DNA of 64,000 nucleotides from Isoperla grammatica (GCA_945910005.1 OX246748.1:16533368-16597367), one strand, 5' to 3'; counted from the stretch's first letter, positions 23,020 through 34,229 are shown. Numbers and translations are program-made. Notes: generated by a model from the sequence alone, not told the origin.

Positions 23020-24880
23020 CACTCAAGGTAAGAACTCTTGTTACTAGTCACTTGTATACTTTTTCTTGGGATGTACAACTGGTAAAATTTTGTATACGAG
23101 CACCCTCTCTTAACATAACTATTTTATAACTTAAGCTAAATATAACAATTTTATAAACTAGAGGTAAACATTAAAATGTTATAACTAGAGCACAATAAAA
23201 ATAGAAAAACTAAGCAAGAAAGACAGTTATGTTTTAGTCCAAATAGGGTTTTTTTAAATTCCGACTCACTTCTCAAAATAAAATATGTAATGTGAATGAT
23301 TTTCTTCTAAACACGTCTTATTGGTTCATCTATATAGACCCTACCTTAAGTACTATGTATTATGTACGACCTTGTGAATCTTATGTATGTGGTAGGTATT
23401 AGTAACAATTAGTAGTAACTAGTAGCTATTTAGTTTGTCGTTAAATAAAGTAAACATAAGTGACTATTATATTTTCAAGTAGATAACGAATTAGACACCT
23501 ACAGACATGCGGACCCAATGAGATATACAAACCGTTCTGTCTTTTATTATTGATCTCTTGTTTTGAGATGAAATATAAAAACAATAACGAAATTGAAATT
23601 AAATAAAATAAAGCTTTAAATTAGACGCATAATTGTTGCAAATTTATTTCGCTTCTAGCTAAACTCAAGAGTCTTGGCGTATAGTTGTTAAAACAAAAAC
23701 TGTTCAAGTAGATTATTATCAAATAAATCTACGATTCACTAAATCTCTCCCCCCCCCCCCCACCATCATAGTTTCATCAAAATATAACAGAAGAATACGC
23801 TGGGATAGTATAACACATTAATATTTCGTAATTAATCCGGGTTGTAGTATTGAAAAGATTTTGTCACCACGCTCGATCCAACCTTAATTCTTCCCACTTC
23901 CATCTGATGGTTTCCCTCAGTTCATCCCGGCAGGATTAGGGACAGCGCAACCTTAATGCAAACACCCCCTCACTAAGACCGTCATCGTGGGCGGCAGCAA
24001 CCGTCGATTTAAGAACGCTTAGCAGCCATCTTCCCGCGAGTACGTGTTCGTAAATCACCCACCACGATAATCGTAGTGAACAAGTGTCGGTGGTCGTCGC
24101 TCACTCAGAGATGCAATGAACAGGTTTGATGGGAAAGGTTTAAACCGTAAGTTAATTCTGTTCATCGATTTAGAGATTTTTTTTTTATTTGTGCCACTGT
24201 CATTTACTTAAATCAAATTAGGAATAGGGGATCGTTCGCTGAAAATATACATTGCCTTAATATGATACTAACAGAAATTGATTCAATTACTTTTAGTATT
24301 TCTTCAGTTATATATTTGTATTTGGTTTACAAAAGAAAAATATCTTATCCACTGTTTATGCGAATAATTAGTTTAGAATATAATCTCATTTGTAATGTGA
24401 AATGGGAATATTTTTGTACCTAACATTATTTAGTTGAAGTTTCATATTTTGGACTGGTATAAGCCTAAAATCACATTTGAATTGAACAAAATTGTAAAAA
24501 TAAAAAAGTCATACATTTTTAGTTGTATTATTTCATATATAAACTGTACCAAGGACACATTGACTATTTACTTCCAGACGCTTTTTTACGCTTATCAACT
24601 AATTATTATAATATTTTAGAGAAACCCTGATTCTTAACCCATCTTTCTTTATTATACAGGAAGATTTAATTATTGTTTGTTAATTTTATACTTAAGGAAT
24701 GCTACTGAATGAATCCTATAATATTACGCTCTACTAAAACCGATATAACAGTTCACTACACCTGCAATACTAACAAAATGCATAAATAGTTACAATCAGT
24801 TTTTCCCCAGTCTGATATTAAAAAACCGAAACTTCCATGCTCTTTTATTTATCATTCCACACTTCGCGACTACTTTTCTC
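23020..24880. other. No confident gene; possible GC-rich first exon at 24116
   Basis: AT-rich up to 23860, with a C run at 23749-23761. From 23870 to 24120 GC rises and GCCATCTT (24025-24032, a YY1-type core) appears. A short frame from the ATG at 24116 reaches ACC|GTAAGT (donor at 24147) after 31 bases. This could be a first exon with a long first intron, but no downstream exon was identified. Confidence 0.25.
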
Positions 24881-24899
24881 TATATTGGTTGCAGATGAA

Positions 24900-25160
24900 A
24901 AACACTCGTTCTTTTGTCGTGCATGCCGGTTAGTTATCACCATAGATTGAATGAAAATGTTGTAAATAATGTCGAGCCGGCAACATTGTTAGTATCTACG
25001 ACGCGTCTGCCGATATTCGCGCAGCCAATAGCGACGGCGGTAAACAAGGTGGCGGTGGTGCCAGGTTTACAGAATCGTTGCAATAATGGTGCGGTCGGTG
25101 GAACCCAATAGACCGTTAAGGAAGTTGTCGAGACTGCGAGCGGCGCTTGCACAGACTAAG
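24900..25160. other. CpG-richer patch with CCAAT motif
   Basis: A GC-richer block contains GCAGCCAATAGCGACGGCGG (CCAAT at 25025) and open frames on both strands. The repeated GGCGGTGG/GGTGCGG motifs make the frames hard to trust. It could be a promoter island or decayed mobile DNA; no transcript structure is visible. Confidence 0.25.
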
Positions 25161-25331
25161 CGCGGACACATTTTATTTTACTCGTTGGTATCAGAAGAGA
25201 AACTCGTGTACCGTACTATTCGATTCTCGCTCGCTTGTTCGCTATAAGAAAAATAAAAGTTTGCACGTATAGAAGTGGGGCGAAATCAAATAGACACAGC
25301 ATGTCAGATCCTGGGTTCTCACACTTCTCTA

Positions 25332-25429
25332 TACGGTTGTTTTAGTTACCGTCATCAAAGTGCTGCTATATGAGATCAAGAAGACTTTCAAGATGTCAGC
25401 GCCCTCAAATTTCCTCTAAAACAACCGTA
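25332..25429. mobile_element. 98-bp MITE, TACGGTTGTTTTAG type
   Basis: Perfect 14-bp inverted ends TACGGTTGTTTTAG / CTAAAACAACCGTA are flanked by TA duplications (25330-25331 and 25430-25431). The interior is unique. Size and TA duplication fit a Tc1/mariner-type miniature element. No second copy was seen in this window. Confidence 0.75.
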
Positions 25430-26470
25430 TAGTACGACCGGATTTTTGTTTATTGATAATGTAGGCCTACCTATTTTATTTATTTATAAAACTTGTTTAT
25501 GAAGGAGGAAATTAAATATTTATTACAAAATATGGAACATATGATCGTAAATTAAATTTGGTTAATAATTTAATATCACGTGTGGGGTTTTGTGCACGCG
25601 TTGGTTTTGTAAATTAAAGCGGCGAATGTAGAATGTATCATAATGATAACAATTAAGTTATAGGAATACAAGTTTTTTAATCTTTATACCCAGCCTGACT
25701 TAAATGAAACGGATGTAAACTAGCTTGGATCCAAAATTTCAGGAATTTGGTGGAGGTGCCGGGTTGGCACTTAATTTTAATTTTTATTATTATTATTAAT
25801 TATTATTATCATTACTATTTTATTGTTATTATTTTTATTATTATTATTATTAATTCACATTTTAAACTTTCGCGGCCCGGTAATAATGAAATAAAATTGT
25901 AACTTGAACGGGATGTTTCGCCGCGTCGTGGTATTATTATTATTATTATTTTTTTTATTATCACTTTACGAGCCACATTCAGAATTAGGTGAAGTTTAGA
26001 TGGAAAATAAAAATAAAATAAATACTCTATCCAATAGAAACTAATTTTAAATTGATACATTATAACATTATACAAAGCAAAAAACTCCATTCCATGTTAA
26101 TACAACCAGGCATTAAAATTCTTACTTTTAACAAGTCAATGACCTCATTTCAATCAGAGTCTTGTGTTAAATTCACGAAAGGTATTACAGTTTAGAATTG
26201 TTGAAACTGTGGATTCATTCTTTAGATTTTTATTCAAACACTTCCGTATGTGTTCGCACTAGCTATAGTTCTCTATGAGAGTCCTAGAGTTGCTAAGAGT
26301 AACGCCAATAGTTTAAGTGCATATACGTGTATGCACTGCGCTAACTATGTATACTCGCGTGTACCGGCACGGGTCACCGCTCTAGCGCATTATCTGTGCA
26401 ATTGTAAGGCAATAATGGAACTCGGGACTCGTCACACCACCGCCATAGCTGACATAATTCACGAACACTA
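25430..26470. other. No gene seen; two (ATT)n tracts
   Basis: Imperfect ATT/TTA microsatellites lie at about 25785-25853 and 25931-25962, either side of a short GC-richer segment (CGCGGCCCGG, GCCGCGTCGTGG), which could be a retroposon head between two tails. The open frames on this stretch are low complexity. Confidence 0.4.
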
Positions 26471-26477
26471 TCTGTTA

Positions 26478-26720
26478 TGGGGAGGCGTAACAAGTGCACA
26501 GAGAGCGTTGTGAGCGATCCGGCCAGCGGTCACTGAATATTGGATACACACTACTTTCAACAATAAGAATTTCTAAGTCTTTGGCTTGATTTCATTGGAA
26601 TGATGGATATAGTTAGTGCACTGGCTTTTAGAGATGTTTTCGGTTAATTCTAGCAGGTAGAGCTCAGTGGCCGGAACGCTCGAAGCGCTGCAGTGTAGTC
26701 GTTTTTTATACGCCTCCCCA
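26478..26720. mobile_element. MITE, TGGGGAGGCGTA family, copy 1 (uninterrupted)
   Basis: 243-bp element with TA at 26476-26477 and 26721-26722. The left end TGGGGAGGCGTAACAAG and the right end TGGGGAGGCGTATAAAA (reverse) share TGGGGAGGCGTA, then GAGCGWTCCGGCCA in both arms. The interior GAATATTGGATACACAC and CGCTGCAGTGTAGTCG is also found, inverted, at 32821-33233, where the element carries an insertion. Non-coding. Confidence 0.8.
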
Positions 26721-26942
26721 TAGTATTTGCCTGCTTCTGCATTTAACTAAAAGCAATTTCATTTCTAAACTTGCTCATAAGATTGTAGTTTACTGAAACG
26801 GGTGCAGCTATTGGACGTTTGTTTAAATACAACAACCAACAAACGACAACGATTATTTCTTACTTTACAGTTTACAGCATGGTTTACTAGCATGTGTTCC
26901 TTGTTTAAAAATTGCACCTTTATAAGATGTCATACACCATAG

Positions 26943-27125
26943 TACCTTGTTCACATGACGGGCATTGACTGAAGTAAGACTACTAACTGCTGTTAAGAAT
27001 GTTATTTGAACGTAGTTAACAGCTAACAGAGGTCAATTTAACACTGCCTTCCTATTATTTTCACGATTTCACTTAACTTCTGTTAGCCTAACTGATGTTA
27101 GTGGCCGAAGTGTGTATTGGGCTCT
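26943..27125. mobile_element. MITE, ACCWWGTTCAC family, copy 3
   Basis: The left end ACCTTGTTCACATGACGGGC and the right end (reverse) ACACTTCGGCCACTAACATC, with mirrored GTTAGCCTAAC/AACAGC blocks. The right terminus is blurred and no target duplication is clear, so the right boundary is approximate. Confidence 0.55.
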
Positions 27126-27148
27126 GTGATCAGTATGTGTGATCGGAC

Positions 27149-27353
27149 GTTATGGCGTCGTTGTATATGATCGCGGGGGGAGGGGGGGAAATCAACATGG
27201 AGACCCAATTCGTAGCCATGTTCAAAATGGCGCCCTCTAGTGACGTCACTGACTCTGACTATGGCGAGCGTTATGGCGTCGTTGTATTTGAGCTGCATGG
27301 AGACACAACGTAGCTCTGTTCAAAATTGCGCTCACTGGTGACGTCACGCTGAC
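27149..27353. repeat. Tandem duplication of about 120 bp with CTCF-like motif
   Basis: CGTTATGGCGTCGTTGTAT occurs at about 27148 and 27268; each is followed by ACATGGAGAC or GCATGGAGAC, TTCAAAATGGCG or TTCAAAATTGCG, and GTGACGTCAC. Copy 1 carries a G-rich insertion (27174-27188). GGCGCCCTCTAGTGACGTCA in copy 1 matches a CTCF-type core (reverse CACTAGAGGGCGCC) plus a CRE-like TGACGTCA. Confidence 0.6.
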
Positions 27354-27697
27354 CGTTATTCGAACTAGATAGAGCTAGATTAACATGGAGGGCGAGATAG
27401 TGCTTGAGGCAAAGTCACACCGACGAGGAATTAGGTTGAGAGATCCAGGTGCTTCTAGGGTGAGTACAGACAAATGCAAATGTCAGATTCCTTTTGAGGA
27501 GAAGGTTATGTAACGAGGGTAGGTTGTCGCGGTCTCGTTAGATGTGAGACGGGGTTGTTTTTGTTGGATAGCCAGACGGAATGAGGTCTCCGAGTTCATA
27601 AATAGGACTATGCTAATCAGATAATTATTAGATGAGATAGCAAGCATTTGCTCATTGCACAACCCCAAACATGCATAATGGCGAGCACGTGAATCTA

Positions 27698-27884
27698 GAT
27701 GATATTTGGGGTTTTACGTCCCATATTTTTGCAACAAGGCTAATCGAGACGATGAGTGGGTGATTATGGGGATGGAAAAACGCCACATGACATCCATGCC
27801 CAAGCCAGGATTCGAGCCTGGAACGCAGAGACCGCGGTTTACTAGACCAACGCCTAATCGACCTCGGCCAACTGCGCCGGCCAC
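27698..27884 (-). mobile_element. tRNA-derived SINE, family S2
   Basis: Read on the minus strand: GGCGCAGTTGGCCGAGG (A box TGGCCGAGG), TTAGGCGTTGGTCTAGTAAA, then CCAGGCTCGAATCCTGG (B box GGCTCGAATCC), a unique body and the 3' end CACTCATCGTCTCGATTAGC ... TTGCAAAAATATGGGACG ... CCCCAAATATCA. The head looks like a class II (leucine-type) tRNA. Flanks TGAATCTAGA and TGAATTAGAG suggest a target-site duplication. The 3' end is shared with the S1 element at 44467. Confidence 0.75.
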
Positions 27885-27889
27885 ATGAA

Positions 27890-30720
27890 TTAGAGTATTC
27901 CGTTATCCTAAAATTGCAAGTCCTAAAACATGAAGTAGTGCTTTTAATTTATCGCGCCATAAATAAGTTATTCTACTTTAAAAATTGGGACGAAATACAA
28001 TTTTGGATGTTATTCGATTCTTGAAAGATATTGCGATGATAAAGCACTCTAGTTTCGATATACAAATTCTCGCATCAACTACTACTCTCTACTGGGACGT
28101 TGCTTTACGACACCTCTAACTCCTAACAAAGTGGACCGTGCTTTTGACTTGTGGTGTTAAAGCTGCGGCTGCCATATTACTTCCCTGTTTATCCCGGCTC
28201 TTGCTTTGATCCGAGATATTAAACCCGCCTCTACGTCAGCCGTAGAGGCGCTGCTGCAACCCCACCCCGTATTATTTCAACGGCACAAATTGGGTCGTCT
28301 TAAGTGCAAAGAGAGCGAAAAGCTAGAGGGTTTTACCACAAAGGTGTCGTCTAATATTAAAGTCGTTTTCTGTACAGAAAAGAACGAGTAAGCGTCCTTC
28401 TTTATTCAGTCGTTGTTAGTTCAGAATGTGTAAGGACGCGGTATGAACGTAACTAGACAAAGTGGCTCGGATTATCACGTTCAAATGGTAAAATAAAATG
28501 AGAAGGTGATATGGAATTGTCGGTAATATCTGGTAGAGATGATTGCTCGATTTCTTGAAGATTTGACGACATGTAGTAATCGAGAGACATTACAGAGAGG
28601 GCACACATAATAATGTGATCCAGAGTATATACGCCTCATAATGATTGAAATGACGAAAGACGTTTTTAATTCAACATCACGCTGTGTAAGTTACTTTAAA
28701 TGCGTCAATGTGTGTTGATTTACAAAAAATGGCCGCTCCTGAAACAACCGACCACTATAATTGATTTTATTTGCCTGATACTTTCCATTTCACTAATTTT
28801 ATTTCGTAATAACAGGTTTTACCATGTATGAAGTCAGTAGGCTGCAAAGATTATCTATAAACATCATGCCAAGAAAAGTAAACATTGCACTAGTCTCGAT
28901 TATTAAAATAGATTTGTTATGAAGGCTGTACCATACATACAAAACGTGCGGAAGTGCAAAAAACGAAGATTATTCGACCAATCCTGAACTATCGATAAAC
29001 ACAGCAACGAGTTCAGAACAGTTTGTTTCTTTGTATGTTTGTTTGCACCCATGAAAACAATGCACTTGTCATACAAAATGTCTGACGTAGCTTCCTGGGT
29101 ATTAAATCATATATACTCATATCAAGATTTGTACTAAGGCTTTCGATTAGTCCATCTTGATAAGTTAAGAGCAACTTAACCAAATTATACTGAGCAAAAG
29201 CCCCCACCCAAGACTCCTTCACTCCTACCCCAAAAAATGTCAAACTCAATGGACTTGAGCTCTCTCCACAACGCAACATTTTACTCTTTCACTAAGAGCT
29301 TTGGCTCGGTATGAAAAACAGCGTTATTCAATCGTCCAAAGATCCTTGTAGTAAAGATCAAAGAAGTCATCACTTCTCCATTTGAACGTTCATTTAAGTT
29401 CTTTGCTTGCCTACTGTGTACACTGGTTGTACAAACGTAACTTCCCGTGGCGCGGGTTGTAGCATTACATGAAGAGGGTGTTTTAGATGGAAGGGAAGGG
29501 AAATGTAATTTAAATGACGGCTCGCGATTTGAACAGGTAGTTAGGAAGAAGAGAGGTTGAGACTTTAGAGTGGGGGGTGGAGCCGTGCGTCTAGAGTGAT
29601 GGGGTAGGGGTGGGTGGGGGAGGGAGGGGAGCGGGGGGGGGTGCAAATCAACAGCTACAGAACAGATCCCCACAATTACACGCACAGCAAGTAGAGATAC
29701 GAGGGTAGAATACATCAGTCCCACCCGGATAGATCAAACCATTCGAAATACGAACAATGCGTTAACGTGGGGCGTAATAAAGGTAGTCATGTAGTAAAGG
29801 AAACAATGTAAACACGTGAGATAATATTTATTTTAGTTGAAACTACATTATTTGCATTAACATCACAAATTACAATCAATAACAAATCCGTCGGACAATC
29901 CATCAAGTACAAACATAGGTATACATCTATATTGATTGTTGTAATTCTCAAGAACTGATTTTCACTATATGGATATTAAAATATTCTACAAGGTACCATT
30001 TCTATGAACTTTAGTCTCGTATCAATGTAGTTGAGCGAATACAAGAAGTAAAAGTCAATTGCCTGAGCTGGTAAATGAATCATGGACTACCTACATTAGA
30101 GGAAGGAAAAAACTTCAATACAAATAAAGCATACAATATAGACAGACAGACATTGATTTTGTCATGTATCATATACGTAAAAGTATAATTTCTGGCTCTG
30201 TAGATCATTAAATTGTTTTGTATTTGTTTGTTAAAAATGTTACACCAATGAAATATCACGTGGTATACCTTTGCAGGTTTAACACAGAGAGCTTGTATTG
30301 ATTGTAATGAATCTGAGTTCTAAATTGTTTAAATGGGTATGTAATGTTAATTCTATGGTAGTAAGGATGGTCTGCACAGTATTTTCTGCAAGAATTTTGT
30401 TGGAAGTGTTGTGTGGCCACTCTCATGATATAAGGCTGCTAGTTTGTTGTTATAGATTAGACATTTAAGCCTTCACGAGACATATTAGACATATTATGTG
30501 GTTATCAGCTGAGCTGTTCGGTATTTTCAAGTAACTGGAAGTGATGTTAAGTTATCTTATTATAACAACTCTTTAAAAAGAAGGTGGTCTAAGTTTAGTT
30601 CAGGATAAATATGATGTAAGAATAGAGCTCGAAACTGAATTAATCATCTTGTTTTTAAACTTTCTAGTATGATCTTAACACGGTAAGTCTGCTAAGCTAC
30701 ACTCTACTATCACTACTTGT
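27890..30720. other. No confident gene
   Basis: Contents: a GC-richer patch at 28130-28300 with a perfect CGCCTCTACG/CGTAGAGGCG hairpin (28228-28252); a G/purine-rich tract at about 29560-29642; and adjacent minus-strand open frames at 29281-29724 and 29013-29279. The first begins with a hydrophobic stretch and is then proline-rich low complexity across the G-rich tract; neither has a recognised domain. AT-rich unique DNA follows to 30.7 kb. Confidence 0.35.
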
Positions 30721-30726
30721 AAAGAG

Positions 30727-30910
30727 TCACCGTTTTCCTTTTACTTTTCTAACATCCTCGTATGTCGGCCGCTTTATATTCGATTCAACTTCAAAGACAC
30801 AAAGGTGAAATGTGTTATCTGACGTACATGAAATCCTAAACGAATACAAACTTGCGGATGAGTAGCACCAATCAACATGGTGTACTATTTTACGAGGTGT
30901 GTTTTTGAAC
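30727..30910 (-). CDS. Candidate terminal exon, unknown protein
   Basis: On the minus strand a pyrimidine-rich CTTCCTTTTCATAG forms a strong-looking acceptor; the exon then starts at 30910 and stays open for about 60 codons to TGA. Composition is balanced (HHVDWCYSS near the start, a KRPTYEDVRK-type segment near the end). A GTAAAA donor inside the last codons is possible, so the stop may not be used. No domain was recognised and no partner exon was found. Confidence 0.25.
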
Positions 30911-31036
30911 CTATGAAAAGGAAGCAACGAGTTGTCAGTCATGTTCAGCAATCAGGGGTCACACACCCGTGTATAATTGTAACTGACATGCGTAGACATC
31001 AGTCTTCCCGAGCAACAGTAGAATTGCCAGCCTCAT

Positions 31037-31380
31037 ACACATGATCACACAACTACCTGTTTTATCTACCATTGTAAGCGCTAGTCATTGCCTGCTGTAT
31101 CTGTCTGTCTTCTCTACCTAAAACACATGATGACACAACTACCTGTTCTATCTACCATTGTAAGCGCTAGTCATTGCCTGCTGTATCTGTCTGTCTTCTC
31201 TACCTAAAACACATGATGACACAACTACCTGTTCTATCTACCATTGTAAGCGCTAGTCATTGCCTGCTGTATCTGTCTGTCTTCTCTACCTAAAACACAT
31301 GATGACACAACTACCTGTTCTATCTACCATTGTGAGTGCTAGTCATTGCATACTGTATCTGTCTGTCTTCTCTACCTCAA
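31037..31380. repeat. 86-bp tandem repeat, 4 copies
   Basis: Units start with ACACATGAT at 31037, 31123, 31209 and 31295 (period exactly 86). Core: ACAACTACCTGTTCTATCTA, CATTGTAAGCGCTAGTCATT and GTATCTGTCTGTCTTCTCTA. Copies 2 and 3 look identical and copy 4 is diverged, so the expansion is recent. It abuts the MITE at 31402. Confidence 0.9.
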
Positions 31381-31401
31381 TCACAAAGTCACACAACTCA
31401 A

Positions 31402-31747
31402 GGTGGCTCCTTCCTAAGAAACACCCAGCCAATCACTAACCTCAAAAAAGACGATGTTATTGTGTAGATAAACGATGTCAATCATCCCCATTATTCAAGA
31501 AAGCACTCACCTCGGCCGTTACCGACAGCTAAAAACCCCAGAAACAAATAACTTGACCACTACGGAAACAGCTAATCCTCCCTGTATAGAGGTAGGTTCC
31601 CGATTTTTGTAAATGTGTGTCACCGAATCGACCGTTGCTGGAGATTTTAGACATGACTGACATGTACAACTTTCAACAAAGAAGGCGACGGCTAAGTAGC
31701 CCCTTCAGGTTAGTGATTGGCAGGGTGTTTGTTAGGTTGGAACCAAC
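31402..31747. mobile_element. MITE, TTCCAATCTAAC family, copy 2
   Basis: The left end GGTGGCTCCTTCCTAAGAAA and the right end (reverse) GTTGGTTCCAACCTAACAAA both run into CACCC and GCCAATCACTAACCT. Interior blocks CATCCCCATTATTCAA, CCGTTACCGACAGCTA and AGGCGACGGCTAAGTAG match 8223-8741 but occur once. TA follows the right end; the left duplication is not preserved. The open frame at 31617-31928 starts inside this element and is not a gene. Confidence 0.75.
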
Positions 31748-31749
31748 TA

Positions 31750-32350
31750 TAGTTGTTCCATACACCCTTGCTTCAACATCAACATTCAACCATATTCTCT
31801 GTACAGTTGCAATCCTAGCGAATTTTCTTCACAATTATCTATTGCAAGTAATTTATACTTTTTTTTATTTCTGTACCGACTTTTCTGCCTCGTGGATGTA
31901 TGAGTTTGTTGTTTTAAGGTTTGTTTGATGTAGTACATCATCTTACATTAATTATTAATTTTCACAAATTATGTCGTGTTGTAATAAGGGTGATATGTAC
32001 TATGTAGGCCTACTATGTATATATTGATATTAACATGTAACATGAAGAATGCAAATATAAAAGTAACCCATAAATTCAAACATGATGACAACAACCCACC
32101 CGAACAAAATTGGATATATGTTTTAAAAATGTAGTTTAAACTTTATATACCCACTCCAAGAGATTAATATACTTGCAAGCCGAGTACTCATGTTCCATCC
32201 GTGTTATGAGACCGGAAAATTTATTTTGAGACAATTAACAAGTTGTCTCGCTAAGGTTTGTCGCAAGTTTAAAGTCCACGTGGATCGAGACACGCTTAAG
32301 TGAAATTTAAACTATCAGAGGAAGAAAGCAACAAGGAGGGGGGGGGGGAG

Positions 32351-32385
<35 letters not shown>

Positions 32386-32815
32386 GCACGGGATTTCTTA
32401 TGCAGATTGAAATTTCGGAGAAAGTGTATTTTATATATACGGTATATTTAGTTGGGCAGACGGCAGACTTTGGAATTGCAAAGTATATGTTGTCTGCGTG
32501 TTAGAAAGGGTTGGGGGGGGGGGGTTGAGGGGGCGGTTGGCGCAATTAAGGTTTTGTGACACTATCATATCTTATGAGAATCATTCCTAGAAGAAAGATA
32601 AACCGGAATACAACTTTCTTTTCTTGGAAACCATATTTTTTGGCACGAGTTAGGGCTTGCACATTTAAACTTCTAGGCCTGTGATTACTATTTATTTCTA
32701 CGCTTTAATATGTTTCAAGTTTACAGTTAAAGTTTTTCATCTGTACAATATAATAGCTGACACATAGTGCTTCGCACACAAAGAATGTACCGATATAGAA
32801 AGTGAATGAGAGTTC
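31750..32815. other. No gene seen; poly-G and (GA)15
   Basis: An 11-base G run (32338-32348) lies just before a pure GA tract at 32354-32383, and a further 12-base G run is at 32513-32524. The rest is AT-rich unique DNA. Confidence 0.6.
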
Positions 32816-32820
32816 TGCTA

Positions 32821-33233
32821 TGGAGAGGCGTACAACAAACGACTACACTGCAGCGCTGCGAGCGTTCCGGCTACTGAGCACTGCCTACTAGAAGTCACTG
32901 AAAACCCCTCTAGAAGCTAATAGACTAAGGGCCGGTCTTACAATCTCCTATTAGGAAAGTTATTTGTAGAAATTAGGCTATTTGGAGGATTTCAAGAGTT
33001 TTGATTGGTCGTTGCCATGGAGAAAACAAGCTATTCGACAAATAAGTAGTTATTGGGACATTGTAAGACTGGACGTAATTGTTATTAGGAAAATATCCAT
33101 TGATTCCAAAGAAGTCAAGTAGTCTTTCCAATGACTTAGAAATTCGTATTGTTGAAAATGTGTGTATCCAATATTCAGTGAGTGTTGGCCGGATCGCTAG
33201 CAACGCTCTCTGTGCACTTGTTTCACCTCCCCA
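32821..33233. mobile_element. MITE, TGGGGAGGCGTA family, copy 2, interrupted
   Basis: Inverted relative to 26478-26720. The left end TGGAGAGGCGTACAACAAAC and the right end (reverse) TGGGGAGGTGAAACAAGTGC; TA lies at 32819-32820 on the left. CGCTGCAGTGTAGTCG and GAATATTGGATACACAC are shared with copy 1. The body is split at a TAA by a 147-bp PIF-like MITE (32929-33075), which accounts for most of the extra length. Confidence 0.75.
32929..33075 (-). mobile_element. PIF/Harbinger-like MITE, GGKCCRGTCTTACAAT family, copy 1
   Basis: 147 bp, TAA duplications at 32926-32928 and 33076-33078, ends GGGCCGGTCTTACAAT and (reverse) CGTCCAGTCTTACAAT. The body carries TTATTTGTAG, CTATTTGGAGGATTTCAAG and GCTATTCGACAAATAAGTAG. 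It is inserted in another MITE. An identically sized copy in the opposite orientation is at 35435-35581. Confidence 0.85.
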
Positions 33234-33604
33234 TTATTTATAACATGCGATCGTGTGTACGAGCCGTGCGCCCCTAAAGCTAATCGTGTGAACCAACCGT
33301 GCACTGCCCTCTCTATTCGACAAATGAAGCGAGGAGAGGAAACGCCAAACCCGTTTGTCAAGCTCACTGAATCGGAAGGAGATAGAATAAAATAAATACA
33401 ATCACGTAGCAAAGGCACCTATTTGAAACACAACAAAACTCGACAAAATATATATGTACACACGATGCAATTTCGTTAGAGAAAATAAAACATTTTTAAC
33501 AACCATTTGGTGTTTGTGTATACACTGTTATTTCCATGATAAATATGTTGTTTGTATTTACTGTATTGTTTTGAAAAAAGTGAAGTCACTCTGAAATGGG
33601 AATA

Positions 33605-33851
33605 GACCATTTCAAAAACTATCTAGGAGCCCTCTTAAGTTTATCATCACGGTCCTCTCTTTATTAGCAACAATGAACAACAATTAAAAACATAAAATCA
33701 AGGTTAGTAGATGATGGTCTTGTATGCATCAATGAGCCTTGATATAACATTTAAAAACTGATTTTTAATTGTTGTGTATTGTTGTTCTTGAAGACTTAGG
33801 AGACCGTGATGATACTCATACAAAGGGCCCTAGATAGTTTTTGAAATGGTC
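33605..33851. mobile_element. MITE, GACCATTTTC family, copy 2
   Basis: 247-bp foldback with a perfect TA duplication (33603-33604 and 33852-33853). Ends GACCATTTCAAAAACTATCT and, mirrored, GACCATTTCAAAAACTATCT; ATCACGGTCCTC and ACAACAAT blocks recur in both arms. Non-coding. Confidence 0.85.
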
Positions 33852-33890
33852 TATGGAAAGCAAGAGCATGTAAACTCAACTCAAACCAAG

Positions 33891-33963
33891 GTCCGTAAAT
33901 CCCCTCGCGGGTGCTCGTCGAAATCCCAATTTACCGAACCTCCGCTAGGGGATTGACGGACTT
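33891..33963. mobile_element. Short foldback, GTCCGTAAATCCCCT
   Basis: GTCCGTAAATCCCCTCGCGG is mirrored by CCGCTAGGGGATTGACGGAC with two mismatches around a loop of about 33 bases. It is probably a miniature element, but no target duplication or second copy is visible. Confidence 0.55.
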
Positions 33964-33997
33964 TGAACTGAAACAGGCAACGGTCATGGTCAGTGCT

Positions 33998-34225
33998 CCA
34001 CCCCTCTTCTCACGTATGTCCTCAATAAATCACATAGTCTGCCCCTCATCTCACGTGTGTGCTCCATAAATTATATTGTCTGCCCCTCGACTCGCGTGTA
34101 GCTAAAAACTAATGAAACAGTCTACCCCTAACCTCAGCCATGCTCAACAGATGACATTGTCAACCACTCAACACGCGTGTGTGCTCAACAAGTTGCACTG
34201 TCTACCCCTCATCTCAAGTGTGACA
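33998..34225. repeat. 41-bp minisatellite, about 6 copies
   Basis: The ACCCCTC/GCCCCTC anchor recurs at about 33999, 34041, 34082, 34124, 34162 (diverged) and 34204. Units contain CATCTCACGTGTGTGCTC, AATAAATTACAT-like spacers and TGTCT. Copies are 70-85 per cent alike, so the array is old. Confidence 0.75.
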
Positions 34226-34229
34226 TTAT

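Noticed and set aside
29013..29724. Two adjacent minus-strand frames of 88 and 147 codons, the second with a hydrophobic start
   Set aside because: Proline-rich low complexity crosses a G/purine tract, no domain, no splice sites; the hydrophobic start alone is not enough.
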